From: Saxidomus purpurata
Taxonomy: Eukaryota > Mollusca > Bivalvia > Venerida > Veneridae
NCBI GenBank assembly: GCA_022818135.1
Contig: JAFMSR010000016.1
Coordinates: 3,779,290-3,843,289, forward strand
Length of the DNA: 64,000 nucleotides
Reading direction: 5' to 3'
The notes under the pieces: model-generated
Database searches by the model: none
What the model saw: the letters and a program-made list of their open reading frames with translations, nothing else
Told to the model about the DNA's origin: nothing
In this document: positions 23,614-34,892 of the stretch, piece by piece
How the letters are laid out: every line of letters begins with the position of its first letter
Numbering within the stretch: position 1 is the stretch's first letter
Made by a program: the position numbers and the translations under genes

Positions 23614-23928
23614 ACTTTCAATTAAGCGTAGTTGTATCCGTGACTGGAGACTGTGAAACAATATTTGATACTGAACATGTGATAACATCACCATTCATAT
23701 ACCGTGTTGGTGTCAGCACTAGTTGTTGTGACCTCACTACTCCATTATTGTCTCCTGTTGAAGTTGTGTATGGCCTATTGCTTGTAATTATATCAGAACC
23801 ATTCTCCCAGGTGATATCAGAGGCTGGGTTAGAGGATCCTGTTGTACATGTCAATGTTAATGTGGCAGTTTCTGTAGCAGTCATTACTTTGTTACCAGTT
23901 ATACTTGTTGTAGAAGCTGGCACTGAAA
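23614..23928 (-). pseudogene. Immunoglobulin-like domain exon with premature stop
   Basis: Minus-strand exon, acceptor ...CAAATAG, donor GTAAGT, phases 1-1, 315 nt. The Ig core is intact: LTLTCTTGSSNPASDITWEN has the B-strand Cys and C-strand Trp, and LVLTPTRYMNGDVITCSVSN has the F-strand Cys. Two codons before the donor the frame meets TGA (23618-23620), where sister exons continue for two more codons into the next exon. Either this is the true end of a truncated protein or the exon is dead. It is the most 3' of three same-strand Ig exons (26159-26506, 25501-25806, 23614-23928). Confidence 0.65.
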
Positions 23929-25500
23929 CTATTTGACGTATGTTTTGGTTATTTACAATGCACCATCTTAATAGAATAATTTCAATACCAAACTGTTTGC
24001 TTGTGTATAGCACAACTAATTATAGATCTTAATAATATTTGTTACAGTATTTTAATATTGAACCTTCATGATCAAATTTATGTATAGATCCTGTAAACCC
24101 TTATTGATCGCTTCTCATAAAAAGATTCTAAAAATAAAGCGAAAAATGTGACTTCCGGAATTTCAACAAGGTTATCTATAACTTTATATAGTGGCCTAGT
24201 TAGCCAATCATGATGGCATTTCTTTTCAGCTCATGTAGAAACTGACTTTCATGTATGTCAAATGAAAAAAAGAAGCAAGTTAAGCTCCAGCAAGCTTTGA
24301 CACCACAATGGCACCACTGGATAGTAAATGAGACAAAATGACACCAAATAGCACAATTTCTACTTACACAGTGAATATTAAATCAGACAAAATTAAGTTT
24401 GTGAAAGTCAACAAGAAACCTATATTTCTCAGTGTCATAATCTTTACAGACAACCACAGACATTCGACTATTTCTAGTGCGGTCGACACGAAAACATACA
24501 CATAATTTATTTTATACCTTGGGTCAACTACAACTGAAAACTGATATGTATAAAATAAAGTGAACAAACAAAAGTTTGAAAGATAGCACATGGTTATGCT
24601 TAACTGTACGTCTGCTGCAGGCTCATAAGAAGTCTAAGCAACTAAGTACTCTTTAATACTTCGGAGACATACACCAGTTCAAAAATGAAAAGTTTGACTT
24701 AATCATGAACCAGCGATGTTTGTACACTACGTATGCCCAAACCATCAATGATAAAAACACTGCTTCAAATACTTGATATAGCATCTGCGTAAAAAATTAC
24801 TTTAAATTGTGTATCGTCAGCCTTTGCAATGAATCCATATTCATAAGCACTATTTGACTGGTGCAATCTATGATCCAATATCACCACCAATGTTTACTCA
24901 ACTAAAACAGGTAGCGACCATGACATCTGACCTTGAGATCCTAAAAGTCAATAGGGGAAATCATACGCATCAGCTCCTCATAAATGATAATCCTAACAAG
25001 TTTGAGATATATGGGTCAAAGCTTTAATCTTAATTGATGCCTCTTGCTATGTTTCCTTAATCATTATACCAAGCCAAAGTAAGACCAATCACTGGGCATG
25101 AAACTAAATGAAGTAGACTCTTATCCTTCGTGATTGCCATTACACAAAACTTTTGTTCAAATTAGTATTTCAGATCTTATGCCCATACTAGTTTCATAGT
25201 TAATTACCCCATGGAGTCTAGACGTAATATAATCAGTAAGGAATCACGCCTCTACATCAATATTACATAAACCACACACTGCATTGTATTTTGTCATAGA
25301 AACAAGAGGCAAACTTTATAAGAGGCAATTGGCTTCATTTTCTCTTTTCTCTTTTGTGCATGTCCCATTAACATAGTGATGTATAAATGTTACAACATGA
25401 GAAAGTGTTTAAATGTATCAAAAAGATTCAAAATGAAACAACATTTTTGTTTCCCTTACTTATTTAGTCAAATATTAGAAATAATTCAAAACCAACTTAC
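23929..25500. other. Intron between Ig exons, nothing further recognised
   Basis: AT-rich sequence of about 1.6 kb with no additional Ig-like exon or repeat identified. Confidence 0.4.
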
Positions 25501-25806
25501 ACTGAACATCGAGGTTGATTGAGGCAGTTCTCTCTGATGGACTAACCAAAGCTGTATGTGTAACCACACACTTTAAACTGCGTCCGTTGTCAGCAGCTGT
25601 TACAGTTCTCCTGAAAAATGATACAACCGTGTATGTTTATGTAGAAGTATCTAACGTTGGAGTAACTGCACCTGTTGATGATGACCCTTGGTATGACCAG
25701 GTGATATTGGGAGCAGGTCTACTACCTGTTGTTGTACATCTTACCTCCACATTACCTCCAGAAGATACATCTCTCACCTCAGTAACTGTTGGCTGACTCG
25801 GTTTTA
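25501..25806 (-). pseudogene. Immunoglobulin-like domain exon with internal stop
   Basis: Minus-strand exon, acceptor TAATTTCAG, donor GTAAGT, 306 nt, phases 1-1. The N-terminal half reads KPSQPTVTEVRDVSSGGNVE, then VRCTTTGSRPAPNITWSYQG, with Cys and Trp in place. After TPTLDTST an in-frame TAA (25637-25639) interrupts, and the frame then resumes with TYTVVSFFRRTVTAADNG and LKCVVTHTAL (F-strand Cys) to the donor. Since the domain is otherwise complete and the frame is the same on both sides, a single base change explains the stop. Confidence 0.7.
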
Positions 25807-25950
25807 CTGAAATTAAATAAGACATTATTTTAGACACAGTAAAAAGAAACTGCTAACTTCATAGGAAATACAAGTACATACATGTACATGTAAAAAGAAA
25901 ATAAATGTACTGTTAAATATAGTGCCGTTTTGGTAAAATATAGCAGCTGA

Positions 25951-25964
25951 TTTATTATTATTGT

Positions 25965-26016
<52 letters not shown>

Positions 26017-26038
26017 TTTATTATTATTATTAATAATT

Positions 26039-26088
<50 letters not shown>

Positions 26089-26096
26089 TTTATTAT
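25951..26096. repeat. (TAA)n / (TTA)n compound microsatellite
   Basis: About 145 bp of AAT/ATT trinucleotides arranged as inverted blocks, able to fold on itself. Lies in the intron between two Ig exons. Confidence 0.95.
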
Positions 26097-26158
26097 GTGT
26101 TTTTCAAATATTGCAATGTTGGTAACTACATTTTGTACTATAATGTTAAGATACTCAC

Positions 26159-26506
26159 ATGAAAGAAAAAGTATAGCACTTGTAGTTTTAGAATCTCTGT
26201 AAGCAGTATCAGCCTGTGGATATTGTGATCTACAGATAAATGATTTCCTGTCATCAGACACTGTAGGTGTAAATGTATGTTGTAGTGTTACAGTGTACGT
26301 GTCGTCATTCTGTAACGTTCCTGTACTGGCAGAAGCCAACTGGTTAGAACCTGATACACTCTCCTTGTACCAGGCAACTGTTGGTGTAGGATACCCACCC
26401 GTGGATATACACTGTAATGTAAGAGATTGACCCTCATTCCCGTACACAACCACTCGGCTGTCATCCAATGTTACCGTGTATGATATAACAGGTGTTTGAG
26501 GAGAAA
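26159..26506 (-). CDS. Immunoglobulin-like domain exon, partial gene
   Basis: Minus-strand exon, acceptor TTTATTTCAG, donor GTGAGT, 348 nt, phases 1-1. Reads SPQTPVISYTVTLDD, then SLTLQCISTGGYPTPTVAWY (B-strand Cys and C-strand Trp), then VTLQHTFTPTVSDDRKSFIC (F-strand Cys) and TTSAILFLS. This is a full Ig-like domain without stops, similar in style to nephrin/Kirre/CD22-type domains. It would be the most N-terminal of the three minus-strand Ig exons in the window. Upstream exons (signal peptide) were not found, so the gene may continue beyond 26506. Confidence 0.7.
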
Positions 26507-26619
26507 CTGAAATAAATTATTGTCATTTTTTAAAGCTCTCAATAAACTCTCAGACTTTCATCAGTGAGTACAGGAAGTTTCAGACAAGAACATTTATAAC
26601 AATTTTCCTATATTTTATA

Positions 26620-26785
26620 TACAGGGGTCGACCTAAAGGCGGGATAAATTTTGGCATGACTTGAACAAACTTTGTAGAAGTCCACTAGGTAATGCTACAC
26701 ACCAAATACCTTAGCTCTAAGCAGTGTGATTTAGCAGAAGATTTTAAAAGATTTTCCAATACAAGTCTATATTCTCAACGTAACT
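26620..26785. repeat. Single diverged core of the family E tandem-core element
   Basis: CATGACTTGAACAAACTTTG, then AGAAGTCCACTAGGTAATGC and TACCTTAGCTCTAAGC match the core of the element at 56100-57420. No microsatellite or ends are present, so it is a fragment. Confidence 0.6.
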
Positions 26786-27114
26786 GTGTTAATTAATGAA
26801 GTACATTATGTCTATTTATCAACAAAGGTCTAATTTATGAACTATCTAATTTACTGTAATTCTACAGTAATGTAATATACTGGTTAGTAGTAACTAAAGT
26901 CTGCTCCACCTAATTTTTGACCATTAGTTTCTCAGCGTCATGTATTTTTGCTTTTTCATAGCATATTTATATCTGGAAACTCAATATATATCTCCAGGCA
27001 TCTTTTTTGTTTTACCATTATTTCTTACTAAAACGCAAAAACCGCTTTTTGGTGATTTTCTCCATAGGGTGTAATGAAAAGTGACGTACGCCGTGCGTCG
27101 CGTTGAATTCCAAG

Positions 27115-27207
27115 ATGGCGGCGTCCATAGCTGACGTTACCAGGGACGTACTGGAAATTATCAACGTCGAAAGAGACAAGAGTTTACGGTGCATATTTGA
27201 TTTTTAA
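27115..27207 (+). CDS. Possible first coding exon or short ORF
   Basis: ATG in a good context (CCAAGATGGCGGCG) opens a 30-residue frame, MAASIADVTRDVLEIINVER onward, ending in TAA at 27205. The CpG-rich upstream sequence (27085-27125) and the Met-Ala-Ala start resemble metazoan first exons. No convincing donor or downstream exon was found. Confidence 0.25.
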   Translation: MAASIADVTRDVLEIINVERDKSLRCIFDF

Positions 27208-29736
27208 TAAACGTATATATGCCGACCTGAACAAATCCGTATCGACAGTTCAACGATTTCGTCATACCGACTCGCAGCGTAGGATACAGTCCGCACATTT
27301 TCGTCATTTAATATCTACAGGGACCTAAATTTTGAACTGCCGTAAATCAGGCAGTGAAGACTGTTGGTAAAGAAAAAATGAAATATAATAGCTATTGTCG
27401 GAAAACGACCAATATATCAAATGTTTAGTTAGACCAAATGATAGAAAAAAATATATGACACTAACGGGAGTCCGAGAGTCCTTAAAATTCGCCCCGGACT
27501 CACTGATTTTGAGCCCAGGCAGTATGTCAGACTCCTTTAAAGTAATCCAAAGCTAATATTATCCGAAGACTTGCATTTCTCTCGCTATGTTTCCGCGCTA
27601 CCTCGCATCTACGAAAATTATAATTGAAACGGTCCAATTACATAGACTTGCACTCAGGCGCAGACTAAGATTTCATGTGTAAAGGAAGGGGTGGCTTTCA
27701 TCGGGAGTCCACATCAACATTATGGGATCGTTTTCAATTATATTTAGAAATGAAAATTATATGTAAACATATTTTTTTGTGAGTAGATCTTTTAAAAAAT
27801 AAGTGTAAATCACGCAATCGCGCGTCCTAGATTAGACACAGCCTAACATTCCCATTACAGGTAATGTATCAAGAACATCATTCTCTACAGACAGTACCTG
27901 TCTGACCACGGACACACAGACGCACGAACACAAAGTCATGTCAAATTTCATTTATTACTTAGAATATATTTTATACAACAATTACAAGTCATTTTAAAGC
28001 CACCGTTCTGTACATATAAAACTGACATTTATATCAGACAAGTCTATAACTTCTGTCTTAGTTCTAAAGTAAAATACCCCACTTTGTTACATAATTTGCG
28101 ACCCAATCAATTCTGTCGTCGGATAAGAAATGAAACCTACTTAGCCGTTATGCTAAAAACTTAAAGCACATAATATTATTATTACAACAAATTTGAAATC
28201 GATACGTAACTCAAAAGGTTTTCTACAGCCTGGTGAATATAAAGACACCCGATTTAGTCCACTTACAGTACAATGTACATTTATAGTTCATGTTTTGCGT
28301 CCAGACGGACGAAACATTTCAAAATGATTTTTTTCAATGAGAGAACGCTACTGGCTTGGATGTCTGGTAAGTAGGCATAGTTTCTGTAAAATGGAAAACA
28401 TTGCCCTTATCCAGACTTCCCGACCCTGGCAAAATACATAATATGTGCAAGCGACGAAAGCGAAGGGACGATAAGACGATAACACAGTGCAAAGTGACAT
28501 AAGCACGATGCGTGGGGCTGACTACACAATGCGAATACAATATTCATATCGCATTTTCGCACTATTGTCCAATCGCGTGCAAGGGCGTAGCTAGGAACAC
28601 AATCGTAGTACTCCTAGTTTTCTGTAAGAGATCCCACGATTTTAAGCCAAATATAATGTAAATGATAAGGACGTTTAAACTTATTTTATTGCATATATGA
28701 AATACAAGTTTTCCATTTGCGATTAAAAATAAACCGATACTGTTAGTGTACCCGAGTGGACATGTACCCCCTTGGGCACAAGTTTAACATCATTTTTAGG
28801 CAATTTAATTGTTCATTTTTGAATTCGAAGTACTCCCGTAAGTATGGGAATATGCCTGACTACGTGCATGGCGTGTTCAGGTCGTCCCGTCGTGTCTTCG
28901 AATCGTATAATCGCCCATTCACACCGTGACCCTTATGAAATACGTAAACTCTACATGTATGTGGACGCGGATTTCTTCCAAACAATAGTAGAAAGGGGTA
29001 TGTCTACAAATTAGGAAAAACACGTGGCGTAACTTCTCTGTAAAGGAAGAGTAAATGTCAATGGCGTCCAATGTAAACAATGGCGAGTCTCCATAGATAA
29101 AATAAAAATTGGCTTCTTTTAATTACAAAACGATGTGATTGTTTCATAATTTTATAAACGCTTAAAATTCCTGAAGGTGACTTTTTTTAGATCACGAAAA
29201 CCGTTCAAGTTTTTTCAGTTCAGGTCAACGTTGGTGGTCGAAAGTGGAATAGTTCAGACTTAAGCTGATTAAACAATTATATGTTCATTTTATAGGGGAA
29301 GCGCCGGGGAAATCAACGAGACGGTAACGCCTATGAGTCTAAGCTGCATTCACTAAAAAAGCTTTTTTCGTGAGATCCGGTTCCACTTTATGTGTTTGAG
29401 CAGACGGGTTTTCATCCTTAAAGTTCCGGTGTATACATCCGAAAATACTCAGAATAGATAACCAACAATGTTCTGTCTTTTTTTTTGAATTATGAATTGT
29501 ACCTGTATTTTCAATTTCATGTTATGGGACTGTGGATCTTACTTGGATTGGATAGTGAACAACCTTTCAAAGATGCTACTCAAATAAAATTGATTTTGAA
29601 CAACATTTCATAGATTTTATGACAATTGAGAGATTTCTAAGAAAGTGTACATATTTATGAACTCTTAGTCTTAATCAGTTGAAATAAATAAGTGAATAAA
29701 TTGAATCTGTAAACATTGACAATAAAGCTTTGATCT
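27208..29736. other. Intergenic, nothing recognised
   Basis: No exon, RNA gene or well-formed repeat could be supported up to the assembly gap. Confidence 0.4.
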
Positions 29737-30236
29737 NNNNNNNNNNNNNNNNNNNNNNNNNNNNNNNNNNNNNNNNNNNNNNNNNNNNNNNNNNNNNNNN
29801 NNNNNNNNNNNNNNNNNNNNNNNNNNNNNNNNNNNNNNNNNNNNNNNNNNNNNNNNNNNNNNNNNNNNNNNNNNNNNNNNNNNNNNNNNNNNNNNNNNNN
29901 NNNNNNNNNNNNNNNNNNNNNNNNNNNNNNNNNNNNNNNNNNNNNNNNNNNNNNNNNNNNNNNNNNNNNNNNNNNNNNNNNNNNNNNNNNNNNNNNNNNN
30001 NNNNNNNNNNNNNNNNNNNNNNNNNNNNNNNNNNNNNNNNNNNNNNNNNNNNNNNNNNNNNNNNNNNNNNNNNNNNNNNNNNNNNNNNNNNNNNNNNNNN
30101 NNNNNNNNNNNNNNNNNNNNNNNNNNNNNNNNNNNNNNNNNNNNNNNNNNNNNNNNNNNNNNNNNNNNNNNNNNNNNNNNNNNNNNNNNNNNNNNNNNNN
30201 NNNNNNNNNNNNNNNNNNNNNNNNNNNNNNNNNNNN
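29737..30236. other. Assembly gap, 500 N
   Basis: Exactly 500 unknown bases, a conventional placeholder length rather than a measured one. Confidence 0.99.
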
Positions 30237-30360
30237 TTCAGCATTAATTACGCTCGGTATACTTTTTGATGTTAAGCCGGGTTAAAGATTGCACAAACAA
30301 TGAAAAATAAAAATGGTAATCCACTGTTTCAAAACTGTGGATTATCACTTTTATTTCACT
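30237..30360. repeat. Fragment of the repeat seen at 59217-59290
   Basis: GTATACTTTTTGATGTTAAG and CACTGTTTCAAAACTGTGGA, followed by TTATCAC, parallel GTATACTCTTTGACGTTAAT and CACTGTTTCATCAAACAGTG in the 59 kb copy. The end is cut by the gap. Confidence 0.5.
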
Positions 30361-30884
30361 GAGAAAACTCTATAATTCACTGGAAAACATAAAATAAATT
30401 TGTTTATTCAAAGATTATTTCAAACTTGCATATTTTCATTTTGAACAAACGCATAGCCTCAAAGCAAAACAAATCATAAAGCTGGCAGACGGTCCGAGTT
30501 TCGAGCCACGCTACCGTAACTTTAAGTCTTTGGTGTTAGGGTCTGTGTATTGTTAGCACTGAGGTATTCAGTAGGTCGGGAATTAGGACTAGATGCATGC
30601 ATGCGCGGTTCTCATGTGTATTTAAAGGAACATGATCACTTTTGATGGTTCACATACTCGTATCATATATATTACCAAGGAGTTGTCTCACCAGTGAAAT
30701 TTATGTATACTGATATTTGTACAAAAAAGAACAACCCTGTGGTTTGCTGTTAAAATTGAAATATCGTGCAGTAATACTTGTTATGATATTGCAAAAAAAG
30801 TGACGCTTTCTGACGCGCGATAGTCCCTACTTTCTTGTGTGAAGATGCGAGATGGATATAAAAGAAAAGCATAGATCTATTTAA
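30361..30884. other. Intergenic, nothing recognised
   Basis: No exon or structured repeat supported. Confidence 0.4.
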
Positions 30885-31053
30885 GAAATAATAAATGTCT
30901 CCCTGTATTTTATCGTTGAATAAAATATAGTCAGGAATTTGGATGCGTAGTAATTCAATCACGAGTGCGTAGCACGAGTGATTTAATTATTCGCATCCAA
31001 ATGACTGACTATATTTTATTCAACGATAAAATATAGGGAACAATTTATTATTT
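30885..31053. repeat. Foldback repeat of about 170 bp
   Basis: TATTTTATCGTTGAATAAAA, followed by TATAGTCA on the left arm (from about 30905), is mirrored by TGACTATATTTTATTCAACG on the right (from about 31007). The fold continues inward to GGATGCG / CGCATCC and a centre at ATCACGAGTGCGTAGCACGA. Outer arms AAATAATAAAT / ATTTATTATTT extend the pairing. A related single arm lies at 4546-4640. Confidence 0.8.
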
Positions 31054-31603
31054 CGATTCTAACACGTTATTTTCTTTGAAAATAAGCCGAACTTTATTTA
31101 ACGCGTAGTAGTACATCATTGTAACCTTAAAACGCGAGATACGATTGGACACGCTTGTTTACATACGTCACGTCGTTACGTCATTTAAGGCACGTCGTCC
31201 TTGGAAAAACGTGCTGTATTTTATCGTAAAATAAAATACAGGCTTTTCCCTATATGCTTATATAGGAAAAGCAGCCGCTTGTGTTAGAATAAACATTATT
31301 TTTAAGTAAATACAACGCAGCTATATATCATTTTTCTTTCAGTATATTGATTTTAGTGTTACATCCGTGCAAATTCACCGTGATCATTTGACTTTAAATA
31401 AAAGAAATTAGCAATTTAGCTAGTCGTCTCTCCGTTGCTAAAACGATAAAGAATAAGAACACACACATTTATTTACTAGAAAACACGTTACTGCAATATC
31501 AGTATGGCATTATCGTTGGTAACTGTCATACAAGTGTTAAATTGTATATAACCGTGAGTTATTTTCTTTTAAACACAACTGAATGCGTCTTACACAGTTT
31601 AAA

Positions 31604-33618
31604 TTAGTTAGAATAAACCGAGTTAAAGCGTTTGTCCGTGTTAAACGACTTGCTTGTGTCGCCGCACTCTGGATTTAGCACCTTTTTGTCCTTGCTCGAT
31701 CTCCAGCGAACCGTTGCTGTACAGGTTTTCCATCCCTGGAAAAAAAAGAAAAATGACATTCAGTTTTTTCTCGTCAATGTTTTATATAATTATAATGAAA
31801 AGAGATGCACCTACTGAAATTAAGAGTTGGGCTGACTTCAATTAAGCAAATTATATACAATACTGTACTGTACACAATTAATACCAATCAATGATTCTGT
31901 AATACTTACTTAGATCAATAATTATAATTAAAAAGAAGATTAATTTACTTACGTCTGCAAATTTGGCTCTGAAATACACCCTGACATAATATTCTTGCTT
32001 CCCATTTGATTGTGTCTGAAAAAATGTTCAGAAATGATAACGGCTAACATTTTATGCAACGTTTAATTTCTTTGAACTCTTTAGATTTTTTTTGTTTTCT
32101 CTGTAGATCTAGATGCTCTATCTCATTCTCTACTTTGAATGAAATCATTTTTAAAAAAAAGAAATAATTTATTGACGTTACAATTGCTTAAGATAGTCCA
32201 CTGGCTGTACTGGTTTCTTTCAATTAATCGGACAGAAACGGGACCTTTTTCTACATAATTCTGCCAATATTGCATATAGAAACCAGTTAAAAACCAGTTA
32301 AACGTCCCCGAAATATGCAACGTCCGTTCAATTATCCGGACAATTATTAATTTTATTTGTGTAAAACGTATGTTATTTTATCATAATGTTTTTTTTTCTT
32401 TCTGGTTGATTTTCTCACATAATGCTCTGTACAGCTAAAGAAAACAAGTGGCTTTCTGGGAAATCGTATATTTAGGGCTTTATCGTTGGTACCGGTTTCC
32501 CATATGACCAACGCCCCCAGAAGAGGTTAGTTATTTTGGTTTCGGAGGATAGTGCAAGATGCAGAAAGCGTCCCGATTCCAGAGATACCCCTGGTTATAC
32601 ATGCCAGGTGTATAGCACCCATACATGGGACCTCGGTTTTAGTCTCATCCGAAAGACTGTTAGTAATTTTTCTCAATGACGGACTTCGGTTCAGGATTAA
32701 TGCTATATATAGTAACCAGTTGCTTTTTCCCGGATAGCATTGTTACATGATCCGGGTATCTTAATTACGCATTGGATCAAAGTATAACTGTATATAATAA
32801 TTACGTGCAAATCGAAATTGTCCGGATAATTGAACGTCCGGTTAACATGTAGGAGTCAGTGTACCCGATTTCGCACACTTTTCATGTTTATATGTTGGGA
32901 GAACAAGAAAAACAACTGACTTTTCACATTATTCTACGTAACAAACATGAAAAAACTTGCAGATTCGCTGGATTATAGATTGATGTAGATGACTGTTGCA
33001 TTTCAGTTGTGAAAATTGCCACTTGTATTGATTTTTTTAAATATTTTTGCAACTGAACCAGTGACCTCGGTAAGATTTGTTTATGTTTACGTCTGCTTTT
33101 TTAAAGCGAGACTCGGAAACTGGATCCTTCCGATGTCATTTCCGTCTGAAACTACCCAAATCCCATAAAAATAAAACAAAAACAAGCCAAAATCAACAAC
33201 AGTTTATTCAGAATTTACATAGAACTAGAAGGTGTGCGAAACCGCGTCCTGTGCGAAATCGGGTACACTGACTCTACTGTGCAGTGCTTTATCAACTCAT
33301 TCAACTGCTTGAAAAGTCGAGACGAGCATTTAGATTTCGGTGCCCCACACCGAAGCCTTCGGCTAATGGACATGCACATAGATAAATGTTTTCCAAAAAA
33401 AGCTAGGTAATGCAATCATAGAGACAACTTAGGCCTACCTTTTCCTTGAACCACGCCTTTCCGATTTTAGGGAACGTTCTGTTCCAATACGCTGGTAATA
33501 CAAGTAGTGACTTAGTGACCAAACCATGGCTCACATCGATAGCTTGATAACGCACCTTACAAAAACATATGTAAAATATTGCACTAAAAAGTACTGCTCT
33601 AAATATGTTCCAAATCAT
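31604..33618 (-). CDS. Small secreted protein, paralogue B, possibly cystatin-like
   Basis: Three minus-strand exons, 33439-33618, 31953-32015 and 31604-31735, all with phase-0 GT-AG junctions, encode 124 residues. Residues 1-20 (MIWNIFRAVLFSAIFYICFC) form a plausible signal peptide. The mature part contains SHGLVTKSLLVLPAYWNR, then EYYVRVYFRAKFAD, GWKTCTATVRW and NPEC. Paralogue A (36241-49248) has identical sizes for exons 2 and 3 (63 and 132 nt) and shares RAK, GWKTC, P-x-C and DKRF. A hydrophobic beta-like strand followed by C...W...C near the C-terminus recalls the second half of cystatin-fold proteins, and three exons would fit, but the QxVxG inhibitory loop is not seen, so this is only a fold-level suggestion. 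Intron 1 holds a MITE and a SINE fragment. The gene is intact and probably functional. Confidence 0.6.
32319..32846. repeat. Inverted-repeat-flanked element containing a SINE fragment
   Basis: ACGTCCGTTCAATTATCCGG (32320) is matched by CCGGATAATTGAACGT (32822) in reverse. Between them lies the truncated SINE at 32466-32665. Lies in intron 1 of the secreted-protein gene B. Confidence 0.5.
32466..32665 (-). mobile_element. SINE body, tRNA-Thr family, head missing
   Basis: The reverse complement of this segment matches the body of the complete SINE at 52082-52375 (CAGTCTTTCGGATGAGACTA, GGTCCCATGTATGGGTGCTA, ACCAACGATAAAGCCCTAAA), including the hairpin-like GCATGTAT...CCAGGGGT stretch. The tRNA-like head is absent. 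Confidence 0.75.
32853..33274. repeat. MITE with 25-bp perfect inverted ends
   Basis: GAGTCAGTGTACCCGATTTC (32853-32877 in full) is the exact reverse complement of 33250-33274. No coding capacity. Sits in intron 1 of the secreted-protein gene B, about 165 bp from exon 1. Confidence 0.75.
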
Positions 33619-34591
33619 ACTTTTTCATGCAAAATTCGAAAGGTAAACGGGTCGGTAAACAATACGTGACGTCATAAACAACGTCACACGCGCGCTCCGG
33701 AAATTGCTATAATATTGGAATCGAATGAAATAGATTTTGTTGTCATCCTCAGCAACAGGAAGATTTGTGTAAATGAGTGTTGATACACCGGTTCATTTTG
33801 CTAAAGACTTAGTTGGATCAATATTTAATTAACATAAGCATGAAATAGCAGACATGACTATTAAATCTTAAAATCACAATGGCACATCAGTAGATGTCTC
33901 TACAGATCCTGAATATAGGGAGCCTTGGGCTTAAAGTTTGATAGCCTTTTTTCACAGACACCAAAATAGTACAAGTCTGGCATCTTATAAATGTTACAAG
34001 TAAAATAGTACAAATAATACTTAACACCCTGTAACTAAATTGTTGCAGTGATGACAGATAAGATGATAAGTAATACTTTTAACATACTACTTTCGTATAA
34101 AAAGGTTTACTATAATGTTTACAATCACTTTTATAGCTGAAGTATTTCCTTCCGAGTGATCCGGATCTCAGGTTGTAACGAAAGAAATAGATTCAATCAA
34201 AGCTATATCTTTACAGAGCTTTAAATGCTACCTGTCGTGAACTATGAGGAGCCTATATAGATGGGGACGGGGTGACTCACTAGGCGGATAGATTTTTTTT
34301 TTTTTTGGTAAACTATTAATTTTGTGGTTAGTAGGACAAAGGTCAATGTCGGGTTGATATTTTACCCCGAAAAATCTGGTCAATAATTGAAGAACGAATC
34401 TGATTAAAATCATCTCCTCAAAAACGCTACGCTAGTTTCTTTCAGATGATCGTGTACTTTAGTCAGATTGAACGTATACATGTAGGCGTGTTAAGCATGA
34501 CTAATATAGCTTAATCTTTTTTATTTTGATTTCAGTAGGTCAAAGGTCAAGATCGTCATGAGTCATGGCGTCACTTTAGTTCATATCATAG
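33619..34591. other. Intergenic between paralogues, 5' flank of gene B
   Basis: Lies upstream of gene B (minus strand). No clear TATA box or other element could be assigned. A 15-bp T run at about 34291. Confidence 0.3.
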
Positions 34592-34892
34592 GAGCTCGAA
34601 GTCGTGATTATGCCTTTTCCAGCTTTGTTTTGTCTCTTTACACTCATTTAGGAACTAAGCTCACAAAATATGAGCTTAGCTTTCCCAAATCTTATCTTTT
34701 ATGTTTTACCACTGAAGCACCCGGTATTTATACTGAATTCTTTTTTCAGTCTACTGCATGGGTACTTCAGTGGTAAAATGTAAAAGTTCAGATCAAGGGA
34801 AAATAAGATCATATTTTGTTAGCTTGGTGTTTAAATAAATGTAAAAAGATATTTAAAAAAGCCGGAAAAAGCATAATCCCGACCTCGAGCTC
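34592..34892. repeat. Foldback element of about 300 bp
   Basis: GAGCTCGAAGTCGTGATTAT at the left end pairs with ATAATCCCGACCTCGAGCTC at the right end. The inner arms ATGTTTTACCACTGAAG / CTTCAGTGGTAAAATGT and CTAAGCTCACAAAATATGA / ATATTTTGTTAGCTT continue the pairing. Centre near 34742. Several mismatches show an older copy. Confidence 0.75.

Noticed and set aside
29675..30269. Open frames spanning 29675-30269
   Set aside because: They consist of the 500-N gap.
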